The notes beneath the pieces were generated by a model that searched no databases, had not been told where the DNA came from, and saw nothing but the letters and a program-made list of their open reading frames with translations. Position numbers and translations under genes: made by a program. Of a DNA stretch of 64,000 nt, positions 1 to 7,609 are shown in pieces (the first letter of the stretch is position 1; each line of letters opens with the position of its first letter). Location: NCBI RefSeq assembly GCF_004217225.1, contig NZ_SHKM01000001.1, positions 496,001 through 560,000 of the forward strand, in the 5' to 3' direction. This stretch comes from Azospira oryzae (lineage in GTDB: Bacteria > Pseudomonadota > Gammaproteobacteria > Burkholderiales > Rhodocyclaceae).

Positions 1-2
1 TG

Positions 3-917
3 GCCCGCCAGGAGAGCGTCTCCCGGGCGGCGGAGAGCCTGTCCCTGTCCCAGTCGGCGGTGAGCATGAGCCTCAACGAGCTGGAAAAGCAGTTCGATAC
101 CCGCCTCTTCGACCGCCACGGCAAGCGCCTGCAGCTCAACGAACTGGGGCGCCAGCTGCTGCCCCGGGTGCAGGCCCTGCTGGACCAGGGGCGGGACGTG
201 GAGGCCCTGCTGCAGGGCGAGGGTGAGGGCGGCCCCCTGCGCCTGGGGGCGACCCTGACCATCGGCAACTACCTGGCGCCCCTGCTGCTGGGGGAGTTCA
301 TGGGCGGGCGGCCGGAGGAATCCCGGGGCCGGGTCCATCTGGAGGTGCACAACACCGCCACGGTGATCCGCCAGGTGGCCAATTTCGAGCTGGATTTCGG
401 CCTCATCGAAGGCGTCTGCCAGCACCCGGATCTGGAAGTGTCGCCCTGGATCGAGGACGAACTGGCGGTCTTCGCCGCTCCGGACCATTCCCTGGCGGGC
501 AGGCAGGACGCCACGCTCGAAGACCTCCTGGCCGAACCCTGGATTCTGCGGGAGCCCGGCTCGGGTACCCGCCAGACTCTTGAAGGGGCGCTGGGGTCAC
601 GGCTGCCCCGGCTGAAAGTGGCGCTGGAACTGGAACACACGGAGGCCATCAAGCGGGCCGTGGAAGCGGGCCTGGGCATCGGCTGCATTTCCCGCCTGGC
701 CCTGAAGGAGGCCTTCCGCCGCGGCAGCCTGGCGGAGCTGCCGGCCCCCGGGCTCAACCTGCGGCGCCAGTTCCACTTCATCATCCACCGCCAGAAATTC
801 CGCACCCGGGGCATCCAGCATTTCCTCGACCTCTGCCGCCGGGCCGTGGACGGCATCCAGCGCAGCGACCAGATCGTGCTGCGCCGGGCCGACGGCTCGG
901 TCATCGACTACCGCTAG
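3..917 (+). CDS. LysR-family transcriptional regulator (5' truncated)
   Basis: The reading frame is open from the window edge, so the true start lies upstream. The visible N-terminus is already inside the LysR winged helix-turn-helix (SLSQSAVSMSLNELEK, then the wing region with DTRLFDRHGKRLQLNELG). From about visible residue 85 the protein becomes the periplasmic-binding-like effector domain (LRLGATLTIGNYLAP, later GLGIGCISR). In this family that domain binds a small co-inducer and the protein usually acts as a tetramer on a neighbouring promoter. Its target is probably outside the window. It converges on the cupin gene, with a hairpin between them. Family call is firm; ligand and regulon are unknown. 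Confidence 0.9.
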   Translation, partial: ARQESVSRAAESLSLSQSAVSMSLNELEKQFDTRLFDRHGKRLQLNELGRQLLPRVQALLDQGRDVEALLQGEGEGGPLRLGATLTIGNYLAPLLLGEFMGGRPEESRGRVHLEVHNTATVIRQVANFELDFGLIEGVCQHPDLEVSPWIEDELAVFAAPDHSLAGRQDATLEDLLAEPWILREPGSGTRQTLEGALGSRLPRLKVALELEHTEAIKRAVEAGLGIGCISRLALKEAFRRGSLAELPAPGLNLRRQFHFIIHRQKFRTRGIQHFLDLCRRAVDGIQRSDQIVLRRADGSVIDYR

Positions 918-993
918 GGCAGGGCGGCGCGGCCCCGGGCGGAGCAGCGGCGGGGCTTGGCGCAAGACGGGGTGTGAAGCAAGGCAGGGAAGG

Positions 994-1013
994 GCGCCGG
1001 CATTTGCCGGCGC
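994..1013. terminator. Hairpin between convergent LysR and cupin genes
   Basis: A perfect 9-bp inverted repeat (GCGCCGGCA / TGCCGGCGC) with a 2-nt spacer lies between the 3' ends of two convergent genes. There is no T-tract on either strand, so it is a hairpin terminator candidate rather than a classical intrinsic terminator. The adjacent left flank (979-998) resembles sequence near 50791-50809. Confidence 0.45.
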
Positions 1014-1052
1014 GGCAAAGCGAATTGCCCGAGGGGCAGCCGGCAGGAACGG

Positions 1053-1388
1053 CTAACGGTAGTGGATGGCCAGCCAGACGGTGGTCTGGTCCTGGGCGGT
1101 CCAATGTACCCGGTGGCGGCGGTGGGGGGCGATGTGCAGCCAGTCGCCGGGGGCCAGGCGGCGCGGCTCGGCCTCGTCCTCGAACTGCAGTTCGGCGGCG
1201 CCGCTGAGCAGGGCCACCCATTCGCCGTCCTCCTGGTCGTACCAGAAACCGGGCGGGCTGGACTGACCGGTGGAAACGATGCGCTCGAGGCGAAAGGCGC
1301 CACCCGCCAGCAGCGCGTCGAAGCGCTCTCCGTCGAAGGGGCCGTCGGGAACGGCCAGCAGATTGCCCCAGGGGGCGGGTGCGTCCAT
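1053..1388 (-). CDS. Cupin-domain protein
   Basis: A small 111-residue protein with a single cupin beta-barrel. The pattern is ESG-less but cupin-like: GFWYDQEDGEWVALLSG, then ELQFEDEAEPRRLAPGDWL, then HIAPHRRHRVHWT. The histidines of the second motif (IAPHRRHRVH) could bind metal. Such stand-alone cupins range from sugar isomerases to dioxygenases and small sensory proteins, so no reaction can be assigned. It lies 85 nt downstream of the 63-residue gene on the same strand and may share its transcript. The 3' end converges on the LysR gene. Confidence 0.85.
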   Translation of the reverse strand: MDAPAPWGNLLAVPDGPFDGERFDALLAGGAFRLERIVSTGQSSPPGFWYDQEDGEWVALLSGAAELQFEDEAEPRRLAPGDWLHIAPHRRHRVHWTAQDQTTVWLAIHYR

Positions 1389-1473
1389 GGCGCCTGTGCT
1401 TTCTGCCCCTTGGCTGCCCCCGGCCTGGAGTGGCCGGCCGGGGCGGGTCGGGGCGGAGGGGCTGGGAAGCCCC

Positions 1474-1665
1474 TTAGCCGTCGATGCGGACCACGTCTTC
1501 CGGTTCGAATTCGTCGGGGATGGTGCCGTCGCCGATGCCGGTGACCATGGCGGCGGTGGTGTCGGTCAGCTTGACGAAGTATTCGGCGCTGATGGGGTCG
1601 AAAAACTTCTGGCCGATCTCGATCTTGTCGAAGGTGCTGCGGCGCTGCGTGCCTTGGGTGCTCAT
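1474..1665 (-). CDS. Small conserved-type protein of unknown function (63 aa)
   Basis: The 63-residue acidic protein starts MSTQGTQRRSTFDKIEIG and ends in an acidic, glycine-rich tail (GDGTIPDEFEPEDVVRIDG). It has no signal peptide and no membrane segment. I do not recognise the family. Normal codon use and the co-directional cupin gene downstream support it being real. The ribosome-binding site (around an AGGC) is weak. Confidence 0.6.
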   Translation of the reverse strand: MSTQGTQRRSTFDKIEIGQKFFDPISAEYFVKLTDTTAAMVTGIGDGTIPDEFEPEDVVRIDG

Positions 1666-2000
1666 GGTGTGCCTATGGATTTGCAGGTGGGGAAAGCGCC
1701 GGCGGGCGCCCCGATTGGTTTCTGGCCCCGGATTCTCTCACAACGGCGCCATCTTTGCCGCTGCCGGACCGCCGTCGCCGTCTTCATTCTAGGCGAGGCG
1801 GCAGCGTCGTTTAAGGACGATTTTCCGCCCCGGCCCGGGCAGCGGGCCATGGCTGCGGCAGGTTCTAGCTTCATGCCGATGGGATGGTCGGTGGGCGGCG
1901 CCGGGCCCGTTCCCGGCGGGGGCCGGTACTGTCCGCCCGGGCCTGTTCCGGGCGTTCGCGAAAAGCGGCCGTGCCCCGCATCCCCGTGCCCGCCCCTGTC
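1666..2000. other. Non-coding gap between MocR gene end and the 63-aa gene
   Basis: I see no credible gene in these 335 bases. The right part is downstream of the minus-strand MocR gene and holds a 7-bp GC hairpin (CGCCGGG / CCCGGCG, 1899-1918), a candidate terminator for it. The left part must carry the promoter of the 63-residue gene, but no clear -35/-10 pair is visible. Confidence 0.5.
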
Positions 2001-3467
2001 TCAGCCCGGCAGCGGTTCCCCGAGCGCCAGGGCCAGTTTCAGCCGTTGCACCGCATCGCCCACCATGCCCGTTTCCAGATTGCCGTAGCCCAGCACCAGG
2101 CCGTTGCAGCGCACCGGGGGGCGGGCGTAGTGGCTGAGGGGGCGCGGGCCCAGGCCCAGGGCGGCGGCCCGGGCGGCCACGGCCCGGTCGTCCTGCTGGG
2201 GCGGCAGTTCCAGCACCAGATGCAGGCCGGCCTCGCCGCCGCCGAGTCGCAGGCCCGGCCCCAGGGCGGCGCTGAGGGCCTGGCGCAGGGCCGTCTGGCG
2301 GGCCGCGTAGCGGGCGCGCATGCGGCGCAGGTGGGCGGTGTAGTGGCCGCGCCGGATGAAGTCCGCCAGGGCCCGCTGCTCGATGCCCTGGCCGGCCCGG
2401 GTGGTCTGGGCCGCGGCCAGGGCGAAGTCGGCGGCGATGCCCCGGGGCAGCACCAGATAGCCCAGGCGCAGGCCCGGGTAGAGGGTCTTGCTGAAGGTGC
2501 CCACATAGACCACCGGCGCCTCCTCCTGCAGGCCGAAGAGGGCCGGGGGCGCCGGGCCGGCGCGGCGGAATTCGCTTTCGTAGTCGTCCTCGACGATCCA
2601 GGCCCCGGCCTGCCGGGCCTGCTCGATGAGGTCCAGCCGGCGCCCCAGGGGCATGACCCGGCCCGTGGGGTACTGGTGGGAGGGGGTGAGGAGGATCAGC
2701 CGGGGCGGCCGTTCCGTCCAGTCCGCCGCCGTCGGCGCCATGCCGGCCTCGTCCACCGCCACGTCGTGCAGGGCCAGGCCAGCCAGGCTCCAGGCGATGC
2801 GGGCCGCCTGGTAGCCCGGGTTTTCCAGCCAGGCGGTGTGGCCGGCGTCGGCCAGGAAGCGGGCGCACAGGTCCAGGCCGCTCTGGGTGCCGCTGGTGAT
2901 GACGATCTGCTCCGCCGCTACCGGCAGGCCCCGCACCGTGGTCAGGTGGGACGCCAGTTCCCGGCGCAGGGCCGGGTCGCCGCCGTGGGCGGTGTAGCCC
3001 AGTTCCCGCCAGCTCACCTCCTGCCAGGCCCGCTCCAGGCAGCCCCGCCAGGCGCGGAAGGGAAAGGGGCCGTAATCCGGAATGCCCGGGCTGAAGGGCA
3101 GGGGCGGCGCATGGGGCACGGCGGCGGGCTGGCGGGCGATTTCGGCCCGGGCCGACAGCCCCGGCGAAGGCGGGGCCGGGCCGCGTTGGGCAGGCCCGTC
3201 GGCGGCGGCGCCCAGGGCGGCCAGGGGCGCCACCCGGGTGCCCTGGCGGTCCGCCACCATGCAGCCTTCGGCCGTCAGCTGCTCGTAGGCGAAGAGCACC
3301 GTGTTGCGGGCGATGCCCAGGGAATCGGCCAGGGCGCGGCTAGCCGGCAGGCGCGTGGCCGGGGCCAGGCGGCCGCTGAGAATGGCGTCCCGCAGGCGGT
3401 GGTAGAGCAGGCGCTGCCGGGGCATGGCCTCGGGCAGGGGCGGGGCCAGCAGCCAGTCCAGTTCCAT
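2001..3467 (-). CDS. MocR-family regulator (GntR HTH fused to aminotransferase fold)
   Basis: A 488-residue fusion. The N-terminal GntR winged helix (LLYHRLRDAILSGRLAPATR, LPASRALADSLGIARNTV) is followed by a low-complexity linker and a fold-type I aminotransferase domain. The PLP-lysine motif is VYVGTFSKTLYPGLRLGYLV. Proteins of this class (PdxR, GabR, TauR) sense PLP or an amino compound and act on a divergent target gene. The start was placed at the ATG before ELDWLLAPP, because the longer open frame adds residues atypical of the family. It is divergent from the PNPOx-like gene, 93 nt away, so that gene is the likely target. A role in vitamin B6 control is inferred only. Confidence 0.9.
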   Translation of the reverse strand: MELDWLLAPPLPEAMPRQRLLYHRLRDAILSGRLAPATRLPASRALADSLGIARNTVLFAYEQLTAEGCMVADRQGTRVAPLAALGAAADGPAQRGPAPPSPGLSARAEIARQPAAVPHAPPLPFSPGIPDYGPFPFRAWRGCLERAWQEVSWRELGYTAHGGDPALRRELASHLTTVRGLPVAAEQIVITSGTQSGLDLCARFLADAGHTAWLENPGYQAARIAWSLAGLALHDVAVDEAGMAPTAADWTERPPRLILLTPSHQYPTGRVMPLGRRLDLIEQARQAGAWIVEDDYESEFRRAGPAPPALFGLQEEAPVVYVGTFSKTLYPGLRLGYLVLPRGIAADFALAAAQTTRAGQGIEQRALADFIRRGHYTAHLRRMRARYAARQTALRQALSAALGPGLRLGGGEAGLHLVLELPPQQDDRAVAARAAALGLGPRPLSHYARPPVRCNGLVLGYGNLETGMVGDAVQRLKLALALGEPLPG

Positions 3468-3560
3468 CGTGGCTCCATGAATAAGGTGTTTGGTGGCGCT
3501 ACAGAAGGTACCACGCAAGCCTTAGGCTGGCCCTGTTTCCATTCACCGGAGCTTGCCGCC

Positions 3561-4274
3561 ATGCGCGAATCCCAGCCTTCCCCAAACACTCCTAGCCCTT
3601 CCGCCTCTTCCAGCCCTTCCGTCCGTACCCGGATCCTGCGCCGGCCCCAGCGGGCCGCCTACGACCTGGCCAGCGTCGCCGCCATCGTGGATGCGGGCCT
3701 GCTGTGCACCGTGGCCTTCCAGTGGGAGGGCAGCGTACACGCCATTCCCACCCTGCACTGGCGCGAGGGCGACCACCTCTACCTGCACGCCGCCAAGGCC
3801 TCGCGCCTGGGCCAGGCCCTGCTGGCCGGGGAGGCCTGCGTCAGCATCGCCCTGGCCGACGGCCTGGTGCTGGCCCGCTCCGCCATGCACCACTCCCTCA
3901 ACTACCGCTCCGTGGTGATCTACGGTCGCTTCGAGGCGGTGACCGAGCCGGAGGAAAAGCACCGGGCACTGCGGGCCTTCATCGAGGGCCTTTACCCGGG
4001 GCGCTGGGAGGAACTGCGGCCCATGACGGCCAAGGAGGTGAACGCCACCGCCGTGCTGCGCCTCTCCCTGGCCGAAGCCTCGGCCAAGGTGCGCCAGGGC
4101 GGCCCCAAGGACGATGCGGAGGATCTGGCCTGGCCCGCCTGGGCCGGCGTCATTCCCCTGCAACGCCGCCAGGGCGAGCCGGAGATGGAGGCCGACAGCC
4201 CCCTGGCGGAAGCGCCCCCGACCCGCTTCGGCAGACCGGGGCAGGATGGGGTGGGTGTGGTGGGTGTGGATTAG
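3561..4274 (+). CDS. Pyridoxamine 5'-phosphate oxidase-like FMN-binding protein
   Basis: This 237-residue protein belongs to the split-barrel flavoprotein family (PNPOx-related, Pyridox_ox_2 type). Residues 30-200 show the fold: ILRRPQRAAYDLASVAAIVD, then HAIPTLHWREGDHLYLHAAK, then LNYRSVVIYGRFEAV. The serine-rich N-terminus (residues 5-24) and acidic C-terminal tail are low complexity. The ATG at 3561 has a GGAG-like ribosome-binding site. These relatives bind FMN or heme-like cofactors and most have no known substrate. Its divergent MocR neighbour suggests PLP- or amine-responsive control. Confidence 0.85.
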   Translation: MRESQPSPNTPSPSASSSPSVRTRILRRPQRAAYDLASVAAIVDAGLLCTVAFQWEGSVHAIPTLHWREGDHLYLHAAKASRLGQALLAGEACVSIALADGLVLARSAMHHSLNYRSVVIYGRFEAVTEPEEKHRALRAFIEGLYPGRWEELRPMTAKEVNATAVLRLSLAEASAKVRQGGPKDDAEDLAWPAWAGVIPLQRRQGEPEMEADSPLAEAPPTRFGRPGQDGVGVVGVD

Positions 4275-4325
4275 GCGGCAAGCCAGCCCCCGGGCGGGAC
4301 CCGGCGGGCAGAAGGAGGATTTACC

Positions 4326-4345
4326 GAGGCCCGGAACCGGGCCTC
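4326..4345. terminator. Bidirectional hairpin between convergent genes
   Basis: A 9-bp perfect inverted repeat (GAGGCCCGG / CCGGGCCTC) with an AA spacer sits between two convergent genes. It overlaps the stop codon of the HD-domain gene. There is no strong T-run on either side. Confidence 0.5.
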
Positions 4346-4952
4346 AGGCGGCCTGGTCCGGCGTTTCGCCGTCGGCCGGGCCCAGGTGGGCCTCGGCCAT
4401 CTGCTCGGCCACGGCCCACAGGGCGGGGGAGCCCTTCTCGATGGGCGGGCGGCAGCGCTGCTTCACCTGCTCCAGGGTGACGGCGCATTCCACCCAGGTG
4501 CCGCCCTCGGTGGCGGCGTTGTGCAGCATGGGCTGGAAGCGGTCCAGGGCCTTGGCGAACTTGGCGTCGTCGCTCTGTGCTGCCTCGAACTCGAACCACA
4601 GCTCCCGGAACTCCGCCGCCTGGGCTTCCGGCAGCAGGCCGAAGAGGCGCTCCGCCGCCAGCCGCTCCCGCTCCGCCTGGCCCGCATGGCTTTCCGGCAC
4701 ATGGAAGGGCACGTCCCCCGCGTCGATCTCCACGATGTCGTGGATCAGCAGCATCTTCACCACCCGCAGCACATCCACCTCCCCCGCCGCATGTTCCGCC
4801 AGCACCAGGGCATAGAGGGCCAGATGCCAGGAATGCTCCGCACTGTTCTCCCGCCGCGAGCGATCAAGCAGGGGCGTCAGTCGGACGACGCTTTTCAGCC
4901 GGTCGATTTCGCGGAGGAAGGTGAGTTGTTGGGGGAGGGGGGAGGAGGGCAT
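4344..4952 (-). CDS. HD-domain phosphohydrolase (YfbR/5'-nucleotidase type)
   Basis: This 202-residue protein has the HD-superfamily metal ligands in order: H40 (AEHSWH), H71-D72 (MLLIHDIVEI) and a later Asp (AKALDRFQP, about residue 138). The order and spacing match the YfbR/YGK1 group, which dephosphorylates deoxynucleoside monophosphates. The substrate here is inferred. It is the last gene before the AT-rich islet; its start lies only about 40 bases before the composition change. Its 3' end converges on the PNPOx-like gene. Confidence 0.85.
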   Translation of the reverse strand: MPSSPLPQQLTFLREIDRLKSVVRLTPLLDRSRRENSAEHSWHLALYALVLAEHAAGEVDVLRVVKMLLIHDIVEIDAGDVPFHVPESHAGQAERERLAAERLFGLLPEAQAAEFRELWFEFEAAQSDDAKFAKALDRFQPMLHNAATEGGTWVECAVTLEQVKQRCRPPIEKGSPALWAVAEQMAEAHLGPADGETPDQAA

Positions 4953-4989
4953 GGTACGCAGGGGGGTGTAGAGCGAAGGGTGGGGAGTC

Positions 4990-7605
4990 TATCAGAACCA
5001 AGTTTTTTACTTTATATGACCACTAATGACCAAAATCGGAAGTTGTCAGTCTAAGAATACTCATCTTCAGAAACGTGAAAACGAGCGGCCTGCTCAGTTC
5101 TTGCGCAGGGTCACTTTATATGGGCTGGGCATCGTGGATGCTGTTAAAGCTTGGACATGGCTTTGTAGTGGTCTGGATATCCAGTTTGCTCAAAAATTAA
5201 TCTCAGTCCGTCTTTGAAAGTGCTGTAGTCAAACTCTTTCATATCGATAATGTTTTGCCCAAGAGAGTGGGACTCTCTGTTGATATATCGACAAAATGCT
5301 TGGTATTTAGCATCTTGAAGTTCTGGCATCTGAAAGACATTGTTTAGGTCTTTTTTTCGAACGAAGTTGAAAAAATACTCGATGATGTTTCTCATGCAGT
5401 TTGCTATAAGTGCAGGAGGTTGACTGTGGTCGTTTATAACTGACCAATACGCCTGGTAATCATTCTGTATTTCCTCGTACTTCATTTCTTGGATAACGCT
5501 GCCAGAAGAGGTTTTTGTTAGTCTGAAAAGTTTTTGATTTTCCTTGCGACGGTCGTGATTGGTTTCAGTTAGTTCGTAGAAAAAATATAGACTATGAGTC
5601 AATACAATAACTTGGCAAAATCTTTCGTCATTAAAGAAAACCGTACGAATCAATCGTCCCACGTTAAAGACGAATATGTGTGACAAGCTAGAGATAGGGT
5701 CATCAATTACTACGATTCGTTGAGTGTGAGTATCGTCTACACTTGATTTTCCTTTGCAAAGTTCGCAAAAATACAAGAAGCTGATCATCATCTTCTCGCC
5801 TTCGCTGAGCGATTGAAAGGCGTCTTTATCTCCTCCTGCACGCACTACGCGATAGAGACTATTTGAGTGTTTTTTTACGCTGAAATCGGCGATGCCTAAG
5901 TCAAGAAGGCCTGCGTTGATTGCATCCACAGCAGCTTCAACATTAACCGTTTGCTTCTGTGCCTCTGTTATCTGTTCCTTGATTTTTCCGAGCTCGGAAT
6001 TTATCTTGACTATTTCAATGTCCAAGGATTTAAGCTTCTGGTTTGTGGCTTGTAGATCCTGCTCAAATCGCGATACTGTTTGGTTGTATTGCCACCGCAT
6101 TATTAACCAAAATTCGCCTTTTAAATTGGTGAGTGATGCATCGCGATTTTGTAATTTTTGGTTGTATTCATTTATTGCTTTGTTTATTGCGCTAATTTCA
6201 AGATTGAAATCTGCAGCAAAGCTGGATGTGTCAGTCAATGCTACAGGAGCTTTGGGGCTTCTAATCTTTTCTCCGATATACCCAGCATTGTTTCTTATGG
6301 TTGTGACGAGCAGCTTGTACTTGCTCGAAAGAGTGTCTTTGTGTTTTTCTGCAAATGGATGATCTAAAAATGCACTAATTTCGGGAAGGGATTCAATGGC
6401 GATTTGATATTTTTTCTGCATTGAAATTAGCGTATCCAGTTGCTTCTGATAGCTCTCGTCAAAATAAAATCGGACGCCTTCAACGAATTTTTTAGTGATA
6501 GTCATCTCTTGGCAGAAGGGGCACTGAACTCCTGCATCGCTAACCTCATTAGGTAGGAAATCAACTCCTTGTTTAACCCAGTCTGCATTCCCGAGTTGCT
6601 CTATTAGTAATGCAACCTCGCTGTCAGAGTTGCCAAGTATGGCTGTTCCGAATATTTTGTCAGACTCGATGTGGTGTGCTTGGAATTCAATTTTTGATAA
6701 CAGCTGCAGAGGGTTTGAATCATCGCCCTTGAGCGCATCAACATCTTTCCGTAAATCTTGAATACCCCTTGTCGGTTCGCTTGTGGGTTTTGGGATGGTG
6801 AGTAAGTGCTCGAATAGCGTTTCCTTTTTTCCCATTAAACCTTTGAGGCAGTACTCAAGAACGCGATCCCCACCCGCGTATGTTTTTTTTATATCCCATA
6901 CCTCCTCCATTGCTTGTTGTTTTTGATTGAGAAATGCTTGATTAATTTTTTCTTTGTCGCTGCGCTTCGATTGAAGGGACTGCTCAAGCTCTATTTGTTT
7001 TTTTGTTCCTTCTGCTATTTTTTGTTCAGCCTCCTTATTCTCTTTGGCGAGGCTAAAAATTCCTTTTAGATTATCAGCGATAAAGAAATTATCTTTTATG
7101 AAATTTTGGTTGTAGACAAGAACTGGCGTAGTGTCTGCTGTCACTTTGCTGCAGGAGATGAAATCAGGAGCATCTGGCTCATAAAGGAAATTGGATATTG
7201 TTGACTTGCCGGTTCCATTTAGTCCGTAGACTAGATTAATCTTTTTGTCAGTCTCAAGACTTGTCGCGTGCTTGAAGCTGGCGACGGCATCCATTCGGAT
7301 TTCAGTAATCATTTATTTCGACTCCATACAGATAAGCGCATAGCGTGAAGTAGATGGCAAAGCTGCCATATAAGCCGGCAGAGCGCCGTATAAGCAGGAA
7401 AATGTAGGGGCCTGAGAGAGTTTTGAATAGAGGCTCCTACTAGATCGGCGGCAATATTTACGAGAATAGATGGCGGTCATTTGCGTTACTCGTTCAATGT
7501 CGCCTTGATTTTGCCAGTCATCTAGCTAAATGTCATGTTTGTGGTTTTTTGCCAGCCTCTACATTGAGATGCTTTCCCTCTCGTCCGGTTCTTTACCGAC
7601 AACCA
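4990..7605. other. AT-rich genomic islet carrying one defence-like gene
   Basis: Composition changes abruptly from GC-rich to AT-rich just after the HD gene (about 4990) and back at the dnaE2 stop codon (7610). T- and A-runs fill the interval. It holds one gene (5144-7312) and two non-coding flanks. I found no tRNA gene, integrase, insertion sequence or long flanking direct repeat. A decamer ACTTTATATG occurs twice in the left flank (5009-5018 and 5113-5122). A 7-bp inverted match, CCACTAA near 5020 and TTAGTGG at 7610, could be chance. The boundaries are read from composition only. Confidence 0.7.
5144..7312 (-). CDS. RloC-like SMC-type ATPase with putative HEPN anticodon-nuclease tail
   Basis: A 722-residue AAA_13-family ATPase. 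Visible motifs in order: Walker A GLNGTGKST (30-38); coiled coil (about 85-140); a zinc-hook-like CPFC (264-267); second coiled coil (about 375-460); ABC signature LSEGE (502-506); Walker B IVVIDDP (533-539); H-loop LTHS (H573). The C-terminal domain has R641, E645 and H682, comparable to the Arg-Glu-His triad proposed for the anticodon nuclease PrrC (same R-x3-E spacing). It also has R675-x6-H682, matching the HEPN RNase pattern R-x4-6-H. RloC combines exactly an ABC head, zinc hook and tRNase domain. The codon after SSL in the D-loop is Ser instead of Asp. No restriction-modification genes adjoin. A GGAG lies about 9 nt before the ATG. The family is firm; tRNase activity is inferred. Confidence 0.85.
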   Translation of the reverse strand: MITEIRMDAVASFKHATSLETDKKINLVYGLNGTGKSTISNFLYEPDAPDFISCSKVTADTTPVLVYNQNFIKDNFFIADNLKGIFSLAKENKEAEQKIAEGTKKQIELEQSLQSKRSDKEKINQAFLNQKQQAMEEVWDIKKTYAGGDRVLEYCLKGLMGKKETLFEHLLTIPKPTSEPTRGIQDLRKDVDALKGDDSNPLQLLSKIEFQAHHIESDKIFGTAILGNSDSEVALLIEQLGNADWVKQGVDFLPNEVSDAGVQCPFCQEMTITKKFVEGVRFYFDESYQKQLDTLISMQKKYQIAIESLPEISAFLDHPFAEKHKDTLSSKYKLLVTTIRNNAGYIGEKIRSPKAPVALTDTSSFAADFNLEISAINKAINEYNQKLQNRDASLTNLKGEFWLIMRWQYNQTVSRFEQDLQATNQKLKSLDIEIVKINSELGKIKEQITEAQKQTVNVEAAVDAINAGLLDLGIADFSVKKHSNSLYRVVRAGGDKDAFQSLSEGEKMMISFLYFCELCKGKSSVDDTHTQRIVVIDDPISSLSHIFVFNVGRLIRTVFFNDERFCQVIVLTHSLYFFYELTETNHDRRKENQKLFRLTKTSSGSVIQEMKYEEIQNDYQAYWSVINDHSQPPALIANCMRNIIEYFFNFVRKKDLNNVFQMPELQDAKYQAFCRYINRESHSLGQNIIDMKEFDYSTFKDGLRLIFEQTGYPDHYKAMSKL

Positions 7606-7609
7606 CCTC
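7313..7609. other. AT-rich non-coding right flank of the islet
   Basis: This is the region upstream of the RloC-like gene and downstream of dnaE2. It contains a near-direct repeat, GCCATATAAGC (7365-7375) and GCCGTATAAGC (7385-7395), exactly 20 bp apart. That spacing puts both copies on the same helix face, as expected for tandem operator half-sites upstream of the minus-strand ATPase gene. No credible open frame and no clear promoter hexamers are visible. Confidence 0.4.

Noticed and set aside
5026-5217. A 63-codon plus-strand frame in the left flank of the islet
   Set aside because: It overlaps the 3' end of the ATPase gene, has no ribosome-binding site and no recognisable domain.
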